64,000 nt of DNA from Glandiceps talaboti (lineage: Eukaryota; Hemichordata; Enteropneusta; Spengelidae), in assembly GCF_964340395.1 (NCBI RefSeq), contig NC_135569.1:1459342-1523341 (forward strand). Reading direction: 5' to 3'. Position 1 is the stretch's first letter. Each line of letters opens with the position of its first letter. Position numbers and translations under genes: made by a program. Below the pieces are notes generated by a model. It was not told where the DNA came from and did not search any database. It saw only the letters and a list, made by a program, of their open reading frames with translations. Positions 1 to 14,600 of this stretch are shown piece by piece.

Positions 1-95
1 AGAAAATACTAGCGACTAGCAACTCGTAGTGACAAAAGCCCCTTAGGTCATTCTTATTTTCCTTGGCTGAACGAAAAAAAAATATTGGGGAATAA
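1..95. repeat. Half copy of a dispersed foldback repeat
   Basis: The stretch from the CTAGCGACT region to AATATTGGGG resembles the right arm of the foldback element at 5904-6032 (shared: GTGACAAA-GCCC, TTTTCCTTGG-TGAA-GAA, AATATTGG). The left half would be outside the window. Confidence 0.5.
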
Positions 96-504
96 CATCT
101 CATTGACTTTGTTAGAGCTTGTACATTTTGGCAAAAACAATCTGTATTGACCATGATATTTTGAGATGTGACATGCCATCATTAAAGTGTATAATCTTGG
201 TTAGTGACCATCAATGGTGGACTATCAATACAAATGGATATCTATTTTGTATTTTAATTTAACTCTTCTATTTGTTTCTACTTGACAAAACAGTGTTATA
301 CAGAATCGACCAATCTGTTTGTTACTCAATAAATAACAAAAAGCTAAAAGGTGTGTAAACAGTTTATTTTTGTATGTACAGACTAGTGTAGGTGAGAGTT
401 ATCATAAATGAAGACCAGCCACATAGACAGACTACTGGAGCTTTATCATACATCATTATTTTATAAAATAGATTCAAATGAAATAATAACTGGTTCAAAC
501 TCAC

Positions 505-1099
505 ATCACCATCAATGTACAGTTTTAGACCATCAGTTTTAGACCAAGTAATTACGTAGTGATGCCAGTAACGGGTTTGAAATGGTTGGGTGATTTCATA
601 TCTATATGCAGTGTCCTGTACAGCTAGGTAGTAATCAATGCCTTCTGCATACATAGAAATACCTGTCTGGGCAGGAGCCTGTTTAGGAGAAAAATGTCCA
701 TTAGTAATCACCATATCTGGAGCCACTATCACATCTAAAAATTGGCCTTACAGTTTACTTTCTAGCATCTAACATGTTACTAGCTTGGGAGGGGTAGGGG
801 TTGGCCAATGTGAATTCAGAAAGTACTTGTACATATGTAAACTGATGAACTGCCAAAATTTGGATTTTCGCTAATATTGAGCACAATACAAAACATCCAA
901 TGTTACGAACATATTTTCTTTGTTTTTCAATGAACATATTTAGGGAGGGAGTTGTGATCTTCATTTCCAATGGTTGGATTTATTCTAGAAAGGCCAATAC
1001 TCTTTTAAAGTGATTTATCCAAAATTTAGTTTATCTTCTGTCCACAGCAATGACGAGATACTCAAGGAAAAAAATTATATCAATTTTATTGGTTGGCAC

Positions 1100-1134
<35 letters not shown>

Positions 1135-1250
1135 CAGAAATAGACAGACAGACAGAGACAGACAGACAGACAGATAGATAGACAGACACAGAAACAGACA
1201 CACGGCAGACAGACGGCAGACAGATAGACAGACAGAAACAGACACACGGC

Positions 1251-1281
<31 letters not shown>

Positions 1282-2205
1282 TAGATAGATAGACAGACAC
1301 AGAAACAGACACACACATTGGTATGTACACACCTGGGCTCCTGAGGATAGGATAAAGTTTTTCACAGTATCAACTGCACGACCATAGAATTTCATCCAGA
1401 ATGCATATGAGAATCCTTCAACACAGTCATCTGGGTAGCTTAAACACTTTCCTCTGAAGTCACCTATTTGTTCAAAGAATTAGAAGTATTAACCACCATG
1501 TCAAAGAATTAGAAGTATTAACCACCGTGTCAAAGAAAGGTGGACGCTATATCAACAGGATCACTAAAAATGTAAGTTTATATGTGAATAATGGCGATAT
1601 AATAATGAAATATAGAAGATTCCTGAAGAAACACACCAGAATAAAAAGTACAAGACTGGACTGTCTAATATCAAAATTGTGCAAAATAATAAAAATCTCA
1701 TCTGTAAATCTTTGACAAAAAATTAATTTATATATTTTACAGCAAAGTAATCTTGAAATCATCAATACTTTGTTTGAGAAGTTTCCATGTTTAACCCATT
1801 TAACAATATCACAAATAAAACATATTTAAAGCAGAATAAAACAGAATAAAGGCTAAGTTCACATAAGATTAAAGTTTCATTGTAGTTGTGAAAGATAGTT
1901 TCCTGGCAGAGAGAAATTTAAAAGTTATTCCTGAAAACATAATAATCCTATATAATCCCATGGCTCTATACTTAGATAACATTAATATGAGCACCTGGGA
2001 TTGAAACCTTGGCCTTTAAATTACCTACCAACATTCAACCAATCACGTCTTCCATTGAAAAACACAGCTCCCTCTTCAATGCCATTGGATACTAACATTT
2101 CACCTTCACTGAATATTGGTTCACTGCCTTGCACCTGATTGCTTTGGATGATGTCCATTGGCCAAAAGTACATAGGAATTGGGAGTGGAACCAAATCAAG
2201 ACCAG
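505..2205 (-). CDS. Exons 29-31: LamG-like domain B (partial, runs out of window)
   Basis: Exons 2029-2205, 1329/1333-1463 and about 505-734. Landmarks: [97 protein letters not shown]. The organisation parallels domain A: the first exon is 177 nt in both, and domain B has CVEGFxYAFWMKF where A has [13 protein letters not shown]. The donor of the middle exon is ambiguous: CAG|GTGTGT gives phase 0, but the next exon's acceptor (TTTTTAG at 735-741) needs phase 1, which a GTACAT donor four nucleotides further would give. The last donor is either GTGATG (phase 1) or GTGAGT (phase 0). The C-terminal part lies beyond position 1. Confidence 0.78.
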
Positions 2206-4326
2206 CTGAAAACTCTATAAGATTGTGAATAAATTAATGCATTATGCATATCAGAAATAACAATCATACACTATGTAAGCAGGGGTCAAGAATGCTCAAA
2301 TTCAAAATGAAATTAAGAACAATATATACCGTAGTGGGTCACTGTACAAATATTTGAAATAGGATTCACAGTCATATAAAATTTGGCTTTTGTAGAATCC
2401 ACTATGACCAGTGAAAATTGGGAAAATAAAATATTGTTAATTTCCTTGAAAACAAGATAGTGAAACCCCAAATTTCAGAAGGATCAGGAACAAGCTCTCA
2501 TATGGCCAATTTTGGAGATATTAAAGGGGAACAATACTCTGGGAAATAGAGACAATTTCATAACATATAGGTTCTGACGAGTCATTTCAAGATTTTAAAT
2601 CACCTATGTGATGTCAAAGAAACATCTTTTAATCTAATAATATATCCAGTTTGAAACATTTCTCATGAATATTCATTATGTAACCTTGAATATATTATTT
2701 CTGACTCCCATGATGATAATGCCCACAAAAATACCCTATTAGGCAAAGGATCAACTTGATGTTTTTTCTGAAATTGCAAGTAATTGTAGGGTGATGGAAA
2801 ATCGTGAAATAGTTTATGAAAGTGCCTTTATTTTCTGTAGTGGTGTGCTATATTAAGAATGTTTATTTTTAGGGAAATTGGTTCCAAGATGCATTCTACC
2901 TTCAAAAAGAGATCAGTGTGTAACTCTTCCAGAGGGTTGGATATAATAACTAGTCAAGTATTATACAGAGTGCTGATATTTTCTGTTTTTACTTGCACTA
3001 CATACTGTACATGATTTGAAATAAATGCCAGTTTGGCCATTATCACATCTAGTATTTCCCCAAACTTTTACTTTATGTACATCGAAAGGAAAGGATACCT
3101 AAGTGAATTCACCATGTCTTGTTATAGAATAGGTGACCCTCCAAGATCTACATGTATGATTATACAATAATGTATTTACCGGATGTTCCCTAACAAGGCC
3201 TGTACGTCACTTCCGTATAAGTGCATGATCATTTTGCAATGCCAACTACACACTAGTATTCGTCAGAAAGAGTGAATGAAACTAATCCATTGTATCTTGT
3301 TTAATATCCTAGTCTTTATTGAGCATAGTGAATTCATCAGGTATTCCTTCCCTTTAATTGTGAAGTTGGATAACTTGATCATGTTCTCATTGAGACCCAA
3401 TTTTTTGCTTCCTTACCAGAATTGATTTGACATGTGCATCCATCTCCAACAAAATCTGCATTACATATACATTGTTGTTGTCCATCACAAGTGGCAAAAC
3501 TATCGCAATCTTGACAGTCATCAGGAACTGAAAGAAAATATGCCCATTATTCGTTTGTTTTTTAATAGGGCTCTTGGAATATTGTCATGCCCAGCTAACA
3601 TCCAAGGACAATAAGGAAATCAGATCAGGTAAACAAAGTAACGCTAAATGAACTCAAGAAAACAAATACATAAATATTTTAAACATAAGCCATTTTTGAC
3701 ACCCTGCTGAGGCTACAGAGTAGGATGTCGCCATTCAGGTTTTCAATTAATGATTTCTTTTTTATCTCTACATAATATTATCTGGTACAATGAAATCTAT
3801 CCATCTCCTATTATTACATTACTTTCAATGATACCCTCAGACAAAAACTCACACAAACACTAATTTTTAGTTATCATCTTAAGAAAGAACTTCTTGAGTG
3901 ATTAATTAACACTATACCTGCCCGGAAAATCTCATAAACTTCATTATCACTCAGAATGTGATACCAAACAGCCACTTCATCCAAACGAGCAACAACGCTG
4001 GAGAATCTAGCATCATTACTTTTACCGATATTAAAGGAAGAGGAGCCTTCATCATCAGGTGTTTGTGCATCACGACCATAGTAATCCCAATTGAATGGTT
4101 GGCCTGGCAATGGAATGTACAAATTGAAGTCAATATGTGATGAGAGTAATAATAACAATATTTTATGGTGTATGGATAATTAATTCATATATCTAGCTAC
4201 ATACATTGTAAGGGATAGATTTAACCAATGCAATTCAACGCCTCCATAAGATGCATTTAACGAGTGCACTCAAATTCATGTAAGCGCAAATCACACATAC
4301 ACTCATGCACAACCCTGCACGTATGT

Positions 4327-4361
<35 letters not shown>

Positions 4362-4494
4362 CACACACACATATGCACACACACACACACACCTCACACA
4401 CAGACACCGAACACACAACTCACATACACATACACACATACACACAGACAACTCATATACACAAACCTCACACAAACCTCACACACACGCACAC

Positions 4495-4553
<59 letters not shown>

Positions 4554-7500
4554 CTAAAAAATGAGATGGCATCGTAATCGAGTACATGCATGGGTAATTA
4601 CACTCAGCAGTTTTTGTCCACACTGCAATCACTATGTATGACTTGGTTTCACTCTTTCAAGCCATGGCCACTGAATACTTTTAACAATATTAGGTCAAGT
4701 GACAGAATTCTCACAATTGGACCATTACCTTTATAGTACATCAACAGACCATTACTTTTTGATCCAGAGATTGCTATGTGGTGCCAAATAGGAGATTTCA
4801 ACATATCAGAAGTCATATCAACTGTGTACTCTTTCTCTCCATATCTTAAGAATGTCTTTAGCATGCCCTTGCTTGTAATGTAGATTGAGATTCCTTGTGA
4901 AGAACTCCACAATTGACCTCCACTGGATAACAGATAGGAAGTCCTGAAACAAATACAATTTTTATTGCCGTAAGCACACATTTTCTCATAATCCTATCAC
5001 ATATTTACTTGAATACCTTTAAAGGGCAAAATATTGATTTGCATTACTTTACAGATCAATTAATACTCTGTGTGTTCTTATAAGGCCTAAAAAAAATAAT
5101 TGTTTGGTTCCAGTTACTCGACCCCATCTAGCTTTTCAGTGTGAACCTTCAACTTTTTTTTACATATTCGAGAAAAATATAATAAAATCGCAAAAATGGT
5201 GAAGTCTCACGAGAAATAGTGGATGCGGAAAATGACAACAACTTAAAAAGACAAAACAAAACTGTACTTCCAATCGGTAATGGTTGTACATCTGATGAGA
5301 AGAATTAAACAACACAGAGACCATATGGAAAACAATGAAAATCCTGAACTAGACACTCACACATGAAAAAAAGTAAGATAAAAAATCTGCCTACCCCACC
5401 TATTCTAAAACTGAGCATAATCAAAAGCACACAATTTTTTTTATTAGGTTTAATAAGTACAGAAAACAGTAATATGAGTAAAAAATGAACACACCATAAA
5501 CAAAAGCCAGTTAGAGTAGAATTCCTATAGCGTGTTCATTAAATCAAAGCAATTCAAATCTCTGCAAACTTTGCCCTATGAAAGCTTATTTTGCTCCTTT
5601 TGAAATATTTAAAGAATATTGTGAATCACCATGTTTTCAGGGAAATCTTTCCCCTAAAGAGGCCATTTGAATGAAACTTGGGTATTTATTTAGGATTTAT
5701 AACTTTTGAAACAATTTTAGCCTGGCTTCCAACTTGAAAATCAATGTGAAACAACATATGCCTAGTCCTTGTTTAATACCACAATGTGAGTCTACATCAC
5801 TGGTTCTGTTGTGTTCAAAATATGAGTCAAAACATTCAAAATTACCATTTCTTTCCCTAATTTCAATTTAATATTAATGGCGCTGGTATAATTATGTTGT
5901 TCTCCAATATTTTTCTTCATTCAACTGGAAAATGCTAATGACCTCAGAGTCATTATGAGTCGAGTGACTTATAGTGACAAAGCCCACTTAGATCACTTCT
6001 ATTTTCCTTGGTTGAATGAAGTAAAATATTGGTCACCGTCTTTCCATGTGATCAGTCCCAGAACAAAAAAGAATCACATTTACCCACAGGTGACTCTTTA
6101 TTCTTCTAGTTGTATGGGATTAGATTAAAGCTTTATGTCAAACTATTAAACCAGTTTTAAAAAAATTCCAGTTGCATCTAGTACAACTTGTGAGTAATGT
6201 AAGTGGTGAAATCCTACCTTCCAAGCAACTGTTCTGTGTCAATCTTTAACCAGAATGAGATGGTAAAGCCCTCTTGACAGAACACTGGTGATGATATACA
6301 GGAACCTGCCCAATCACCTGCAACAAAATAATAATGCGTGATATGATCCCCCGTTCAAGGTATGAAGGCGTCCATACTCAATTTTATGTTTCTATCTTAA
6401 AATGATGGGTTGGTAAGTTAAAAATAAAAAAAATAAATAAGAATGTGTACATGTTGGTGATTCATTTGATATATAATCAAACTTCACAGTCTGAATGGCA
6501 TAGAAATGACAATGAAAGTCAGCAGGAACTTTCAACTGCTTGTTTTATGAAAGTTCCAAATTTCAGGAATAAACGATAACTTGTGCTTGGATATGCGCAC
6601 ATGGGATTGCCGTTGTAAGTACAATCAGTGACTTTGTGATTTTTTTCTAATCCTGGCAGTGTAGAGTCAATTATTACTTCACCAGAATAAAGACATATAG
6701 GGTTAGTTGGGTCATGAGAATCACAATTTTTTAAGTACGGTTGCCATGGTAATATAGAAAGTATGGATTGCATAATCTGTAAGTTGCTGGATGGAGGCTC
6801 ACCAGGCAATTTAAGTTTGTCAAATGGTTACAAATATTTGATATAATGATACAAACCGCAAATATCAGCAACTGTTCTGATTACCATTTCGGGTCACATG
6901 ACAGGACATACGTGATAATTAGTAAAATGGATTGAGCTCAGCAAAGCCCTAGTGAAACGTCTTGGCCAGAAACACTTTACTGTTTACTTGTTTATTTTCA
7001 TATGTTCAAATGAAACTGATCAGTGTGTATATATGTTACACCCAATCTGTGAAATTGCCCAATTCATGAAATGGGTAGATAACTTTGCCCAGTTCATGAA
7101 ATAATCAATTGTGTTTCCCAGGTTATGAAGTGGGTATGGTAAGATATGCCCAGTACATGAAATGAGCATCTTTTATAGGACACACACAAAAAAGAATAAG
7201 CATCAAACAACTTTATTATCATGTATTTACAAACTCATCACTTCACAATTCTTATTTTATTATAATTCAGAGTAGCTTGTGTTTTTAATAGAGATCGATA
7301 ATCAACACCCCAGTTCAAAACTCTTGCCCAAAAAATTTAATTCCGCCCTTTTAGATCGTAATCTATACTCTCATTTGCATAAGGTTGAAAATTCCATGGA
7401 CTGGGCAAAGTTACATTGCACATTGGGCAATTTCATAAATTGGGTGTAACATATATATATATATAACTTGTATCATTGTTACCTGCATCTACCCAATCCC

Positions 7501-10500
7501 CTTCATGTAGATTAAGAGATCTACCATATCTCGAATCCTGATCATCTAGTTCTGCTGTTCCCATGGCAACAATGTCTCTAGGACTACCAAAGATATCTTT
7601 CCCCCTGATATTGTCCATAGGATAGAAGATATCTGCCTTGTTCAGGAGTTCGGACAACACTAGAAAGAATAAAAAAAGAAAATTACCATCTTATCAAGTA
7701 AAAAAAGATCCATACTGCATTGCATAAATATTTCGTCTATGGATATTAATATTTACCACACTTTGCAGTTGCAATTCATTTTTGTTATTATAATTCAACT
7801 AATAATAATTCTGACTTGTAAATATCAATATACAAAATATACTATTTGCATTGTTACACACATTTTGTGTATTTCATTGTGGAATAAACACAGATTCACA
7901 CACATACATCTTGGGGTCCCACACTACAAAAACCTAGAACCAGTAACTATGGATACTCAAATAAGACTTCCAAACATAACTGAAACTAAACTTTTCTAAG
8001 ATATTTACATAATTTATGAAAGACATCTTCCCCAGTGCACTCTAGTTTCATCGGATAAGATAAATTCAATGAGGTGGTGGGAACATGGGATGAATAAGAC
8101 CTAGCAACAGGATAGTAACATGACACCTTGCATTTATCAACAAACAAACAAAACACAAACAAACAAACCAAAGATGGCTACTCACCCGGTGGATTAATTA
8201 TCTCGGGACCTGATGAAAATAGAGAAAAATATTGTAATTTGTAACACTAAAATATCTGACACTTTATGATGTAACATTTGGCCATAGAAAATTTAAAATA
8301 AAAAATAAAAAGAACAAACAGTCATGATTAAATACAAAAATGTTGAATTCAGAAAATGTAAAATATTGTGCAAGGAACAATTGAAATTATGAAAGGATGT
8401 AAATTTTTTCTAAAGGAATGTAACTTTTGATTTTTTTTAAAGTTCAACGCAAATAACTAGGTGAAATTTGCAAAACTTTTTTTGCATACATATAATGTAC
8501 AATTATTACATAGGAAAATAAAATAATGTGATAACGTGTAATGTACTTGACTAAAGTATGAACAGCGCCACCAGTGTCCAACTTACACAATCGTTTGTCT
8601 TTCTGATAAACAGACTACATGTGGCACATGTGGCGTAGTACTAACAAAACCAAACGTTATCCGTACCTGGTTCCTCGCATACGATATCTAGGTAATCGCA
8701 TGACCTAATTGTGGTAGCATTTCCTTCGCAAGAAAAGCCACCATACATTGGTTTAGGATTAGTACAGCTTCTGCTTTGTGATTGGTAACCGTCATTGCAA
8801 TCAGGTTCACATGGTCCCCAATCACTCCAATCGGTCCAGCCGCCATCTGATGATACAGACAGTTGAAATGTAACCACAGATAATAATATGACAGAACCCC
8901 CATGCCATGGACATGTGAGTGCAAGTGTGGCGTACTCGGGTATTTGCATGAGTGCTTGCAGTGTTCCCAGATCTGCCGCGCACATACATTTCAAGAGAGT
9001 AGCGACTGAACATTACAGAATCAAGCCATTAACTAAGGAAGTGGGTTTCTTATCTTTCTTATCACTGAATAATGTTTGTTGGCAATATTTACAAATGTGA
9101 TAAAGCACTATTACATAACACATCAGGCAAAGCTAAGCTCAATATCTAAATGTGACGCCCCTAATGTCATATCAGTTGTTATCAGTTTTACTGACCCATT
9201 ATCAGTGACATTGCAAATAGCTTTAGAGATGCAAACAATTTTTATGACACCCGACTTGCTGGCTCACCAAGTTGCACTTGAACTGCTAATGCAAAGAATC
9301 CGTCATGAAGTGCAGCAGAATCACAAGAATACTCTCATTACTGTTTGCAAGTATGAGTACAAATAGCCCTGAGTACCTCCCATGTACACACTGAAACTCA
9401 GGTGGCATGGGGTTCTGTACATGTTATTATTACATATGTTTATCTGAAATGGCAAATTTCCATAAAAAACATAAAAATTGTACAGCTCGGTCACATGATT
9501 TCGTGTGTAGATATGTAGTGAACAATGCATGGCATCCTTGTTTATATTCTCACAAGTCACTGAAGATATTGCTCAGCAAACTCTACAAGAAATTAATGTC
9601 TTAATAACAATTCAAGCCATTTACAAACCATGGCCACCTATGGGGGCTATGAGTATGACAAATTCTTGCTATGGCAACAGTTAGTAGAAGCGATTTTAAG
9701 AACTTCGTAATGGAAATTGGTCACCGAGGCGCTTGACATATTCTACCGATTTTTGTCTTATTGTAAAGTAAAAACACTGTGTGCCTTCAGTCCCACTTAC
9801 CCAGACTCACCACTGCCGGTGGCTCCCAGCGTTCCGCATTTGCCAGCACCGTGATGAGTTAAATCCTGCAATGAAGTGTAGGTAACCAAGACTATGTCTG
9901 TCTTAAAACATTCTAACTTACCGATTGCACAGTAAAAGTCATTACAAGACCTAGTCTCGAGATATGGACCTTCATCTTTGCAGTCATTGCCTCCATACTG
10001 AGGTGGAGGACTGTCACAGGCTCTTGTACGTGTCTGGTGACCACCACCGCACGACTTATCACACTCTGTCCAGTCTTCCCAATCTGAATATTTTCCATTG
10101 ACTGCAGATAAATATGATAAACAGAAAGTTAAAAGATAGTGTATAGGTATATACATACATACATACATACATACATACATACAAATGTACGTACGTAAGT
10201 ACGTACGTACGTACATACATACATACATACATACATACATACATACATACGTACATACATACAGACCGTACAAACGTACATATATACATAGTCTTGTATC
10301 GTAATATCAATACATATTTCTCAAACATTCTGAATTTAATATATGGCTGCCAATCGGCCTTATTAAGCTTGAACCTGTCTGTTGTAATGTTTATTTTGTG
10401 TGTTATTCGGTTAACTTTTGCCTAATATGTTTCATGGTTTCATGTAGTTCTTGTAACGTAATGCCTTTGTAAATACTCGATATTTTTTCTAATGCTTAAT

Positions 10501-10601
10501 GCCAATGTGCAAACGTTACAAGAACTACTTTACATTGAAGTACATCGATTGGACGGAGTAGTCTTAAACAGACACAGACATATACACATACATAGACACA
10601 G

Positions 10602-10654
<53 letters not shown>

Positions 10655-11459
10655 ACATTGTGCATATTACGATAGTCATGAACTTATTAAGGAAAAGTCG
10701 AGTCAGACTTATTTCTGCCTTTACTGCACTGTATAATCTTTGCAATACTGATATATACACCCTTACGGAAAGTTCCTAAAGCATTCCTAAAAGATTATTC
10801 CTATAAGATCGTGGCTCCTTTCTTAAAGGAATACTTTACAATTCCTATAGAATTAGGATAGTCCTAAAGCAATCTTTTAGGACAGTCCTATAGGAACGAT
10901 CATGCAGTCCTATAGGAATCCTCTAGGAATATTATAGGTCTTATAGGAATCCTATAAGAATACTATAGACCATTTCCGTAAGGGCACTGCTGTACCAGCA
11001 AACTAGTTACATGGTTGTTACAGTGTTGTAACACTGAGGTCCAGTGACAGCTGTAGATATTTTGCTGTGTATGCTTTGATACTTTACCTGGGCATGGTGT
11101 GAGAAAACAGTCTTCTTCCTTTGTCGTAGGACCAACACAATCGAGTCCACCATTGGCAGGAGGGGGGTTGCTGCAAGAACGTATGTAGGCCAATGTACCA
11201 GAACCACATGGAACTGAACACGTGCCAACTGGAGTCCAATCAGACCAAACACCATCCACTAGATTATTAATACAATAATAACAATATATTTCTTTACTTT
11301 TCTTTCTTTGATTTACTAAACCATTTAATATCTTGAATGCGTAATGTCAATGATTACATACGATTATAAAATGGCATTAAACACTATTCATGAAAGTGTA
11401 TAAAAATATATTCAATAATATATACAGGGTGACATCCATTCATCTATACATGAACATGC

Positions 11460-11530
<71 letters not shown>

Positions 11531-11592
11531 ATATGCACACACACATACACATACATACATACATACATACATACATACATACATACATACAT

Positions 11593-11623
<31 letters not shown>

Positions 11624-14600
11624 TTAGGTTTCTTCCTCTGCTTTAGGATCTTTAACATCAATGTAAATGAAACGTACAAGTGGCTAGTTGATAACTAACC
11701 TGGACATTCTCCAATATTACATATCTCGTCCATATTTACTTCTCCTTCACATTGTTGACCACCATTTTGTGGTACAGGATTGTTACATTCTCTCATATAG
11801 CTTTGTGTACCTGAACCACACTCTGCAGAACAGTCACCAACTGCCATCCATTCTGACCAACCACCATCAACTACAACTGAAAAGGAAGTAATTTATCATT
11901 GACTAAAGAATTATAACAGAATGGGGAATAGAAAGAATAAGTGATGAAATCAACATCACGTATGTCAGTATCATGGAATTCATTACACAGTATTCCCAGA
12001 TATCTTCTTTCAGCCAAGGAAGTTAAGTGTGACGTAAGAGGGCATGTCCTTAGATGTCAAAAGACAAGTTGTGACAAACCCTTGTAACATGAGTATTTTA
12101 CGATGTAAATAAGACAATATCAGAGAATATAACAATACCTCTACAATTGTTATGTTTGCACAATCAGGAATATTAATTGTGAATATAAACGTTTTGAGTC
12201 ATATATTTCGAGCATAGCAAAATCATTTCCATAGGTGTGAGTTCTGGTGACGTAGATCGACTAGGGTGTAAACACAAGTGTTTTTATTTGAAGGACACAT
12301 CTTTACTTGTATGTGGTAAACAAGTTAGGGTAATCATTCTATACATATATTCTTTGCACAGATAGAGACATAGATATATATGCAGACACACTCATGCCCA
12401 CACACTCAAATATACACACGCACGAATGAAGACAAATTTATCTAAAGCTAGTAGATATACATAACAGAACATTATAAATGGACATATTCTCTTACTGATA
12501 CATTCAGCAATGTTGCATTCTTCTTCCTTCATTGCTGAACCTAAACAACCACTGCCTCCGTAAGCAGGGTATGGGTTGTTGCATTCACGTGTTGAGATTA
12601 TAGTACCACTACCGCATGATGCAGTACAAACATCAGAAACCCACTCTGACCATCCACCATCAACTATAAAATTATAACATACATTGCGGATTTTGTATTC
12701 ATTGACCAAATGTGAAAAGATTATGAAGTGTATAAAGTGCTATATTTAATCAAATTATGTTCGAAATGAAGTGAATATTTCACATACATCGTTTCCTATT
12801 TAAAACTTGTTATATGCATTTGGGCACTTTTGCCATTAACACTACCAACATCAAGTGTGGGCCTCTGTCCAAATAAGATCAAATGCAGTATGTGGTATGC
12901 GTAAAAGATATTCGGCAAATAAAGTGATCCCCTTTACCCAAAAATAAATATACAAGGACACCCACTTTTTGCACTACTAAAACATCTCATCCCTTCCTTG
13001 GCGGCCTACCCAAGTAATATTACCTAAGCACTCCCTGAAGCTTCATTCTGAGTAACATTTACGTTATTAGTTAATTTACCCATGATGCAATAGGCCTCTA
13101 CTTACAATTATACATTTAAATCGATAGTTGATAACTAACCTGGACATTCTCCATTATTACATATCTTGTCCATAGTTACTTCTCCTTCACATTGTTGACC
13201 ACCATTTTGTGGTACAGGATTGTTACATTCTCTCATATAGCTTTGTGTACCTGAACCACACTCTGCAGAACAGTCACCAACTGCCATCCATTCTGACCAA
13301 CCACCATCAACTACAACTGAAAAAAAAGTAATTTATCATTGACTAAAGAATTATAACAGAATGGGGAATAGAAAGAATAAGTGATGAAATCAACATCAGG
13401 TATGTCAGTATCATGGAATTCATTACACATTATTCCCAGATATCTTCTTTCAGCCAAGGAAGTTAAGTGTGATGTAAGAGGGCGCATGTCCTTAGATGTC
13501 AAAAGACAAGTAGTGACACACCCTTGTGACATGAGTATGCAGACACACTCATGCCCCCCCCCACACACATACGAAAGAAGACAGATTTATCTAAAGCTAG
13601 TAGATATATATAACAGAACATTATAAATGGACATATTCTCTTACTGATACATTCTGCAATGTTGCATTCTTCTTCCTTCATTGATGAACCTAAACAACCA
13701 CTGCCTCCATAAGCAGGGTATGGGTTGTTGCATTCACGTGTTGAGATTATAGTACCACTACCGCATGATGCAGTACAATCACCAGAAACCCACTCTGACC
13801 ATCCACCATCAACTATAAAATTAGACCATAGAATGGGGTTGTATACATTGCTGGGTTTTTTTCATGCTAATGATGTCCTTGCGTTTTGCCATTGCGCATT
13901 GGTCTGCGCATGACGCACTTGGCAGGCACGAATAATTAACTAGTCGTCTGCGCATGACGCATTTGGCAGGTACGAAAAATTAACGTCGTCTGCGCACGAC
14001 GCACTTGGCAGGTATGAATAATTAACTAGTCGTCTGCGCATGACGCATTTGGCAGGTACGAATAATTAACGTTGTCGGCGGACAACACACTTGGCACGTA
14101 CGAATAATTAACTAGCCGTCTGCACACGACGCACTTGGCAGGTACGAATAATTAACACCGTCTGCACACGACGCACTTGGCAGGTACGAATAATTAACAC
14201 CGTCTGCACACGACGCACTTGGCAGGTACGAATAATTAACTAGTCTTGTGTAAATTGTTTTGGTTAAACGAAATACATTTTTAAAAAATGGTTTATATTA
14301 CTTAGTTGTCATAACAGATAGAAGTAATTATAATTGATATATTATGAGGTAAAAGTAGGTACACACAGACAACTTAATAAATATACAAATAGATCTGACT
14401 GAAAGGTGGTAAGGTTATATGATGGATATAAGTACCAATACAACAATATATGAAGCTAAACGTTAGTGTTTAAAATTAAAGGAACTGAACCGGAAAACCG
14501 GTAAACATATAAAATTGAGTAGTATAAACATATACTCACTTGGACAGTGAATATTACAGACTTTGTCTTCTGTAGAGCTGCCCTCACAGTAATTACCACC

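Larger units (their letters stand above)
11690..13830. repeat. Recent tandem segmental duplication of two TSP1 exons plus introns
   Basis: The blocks 11690-12070 and 13130-13510 are nearly identical through exon and intron. The blocks about 12410-12675 and 13550-13825 are likewise nearly identical. Between them copy 2 (left) has about 340 bp where copy 1 (right) has only about 40 bp, so one copy gained or lost about 300 bp. Intron similarity as high as the exon similarity shows the duplication is young. Confidence 0.9.
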
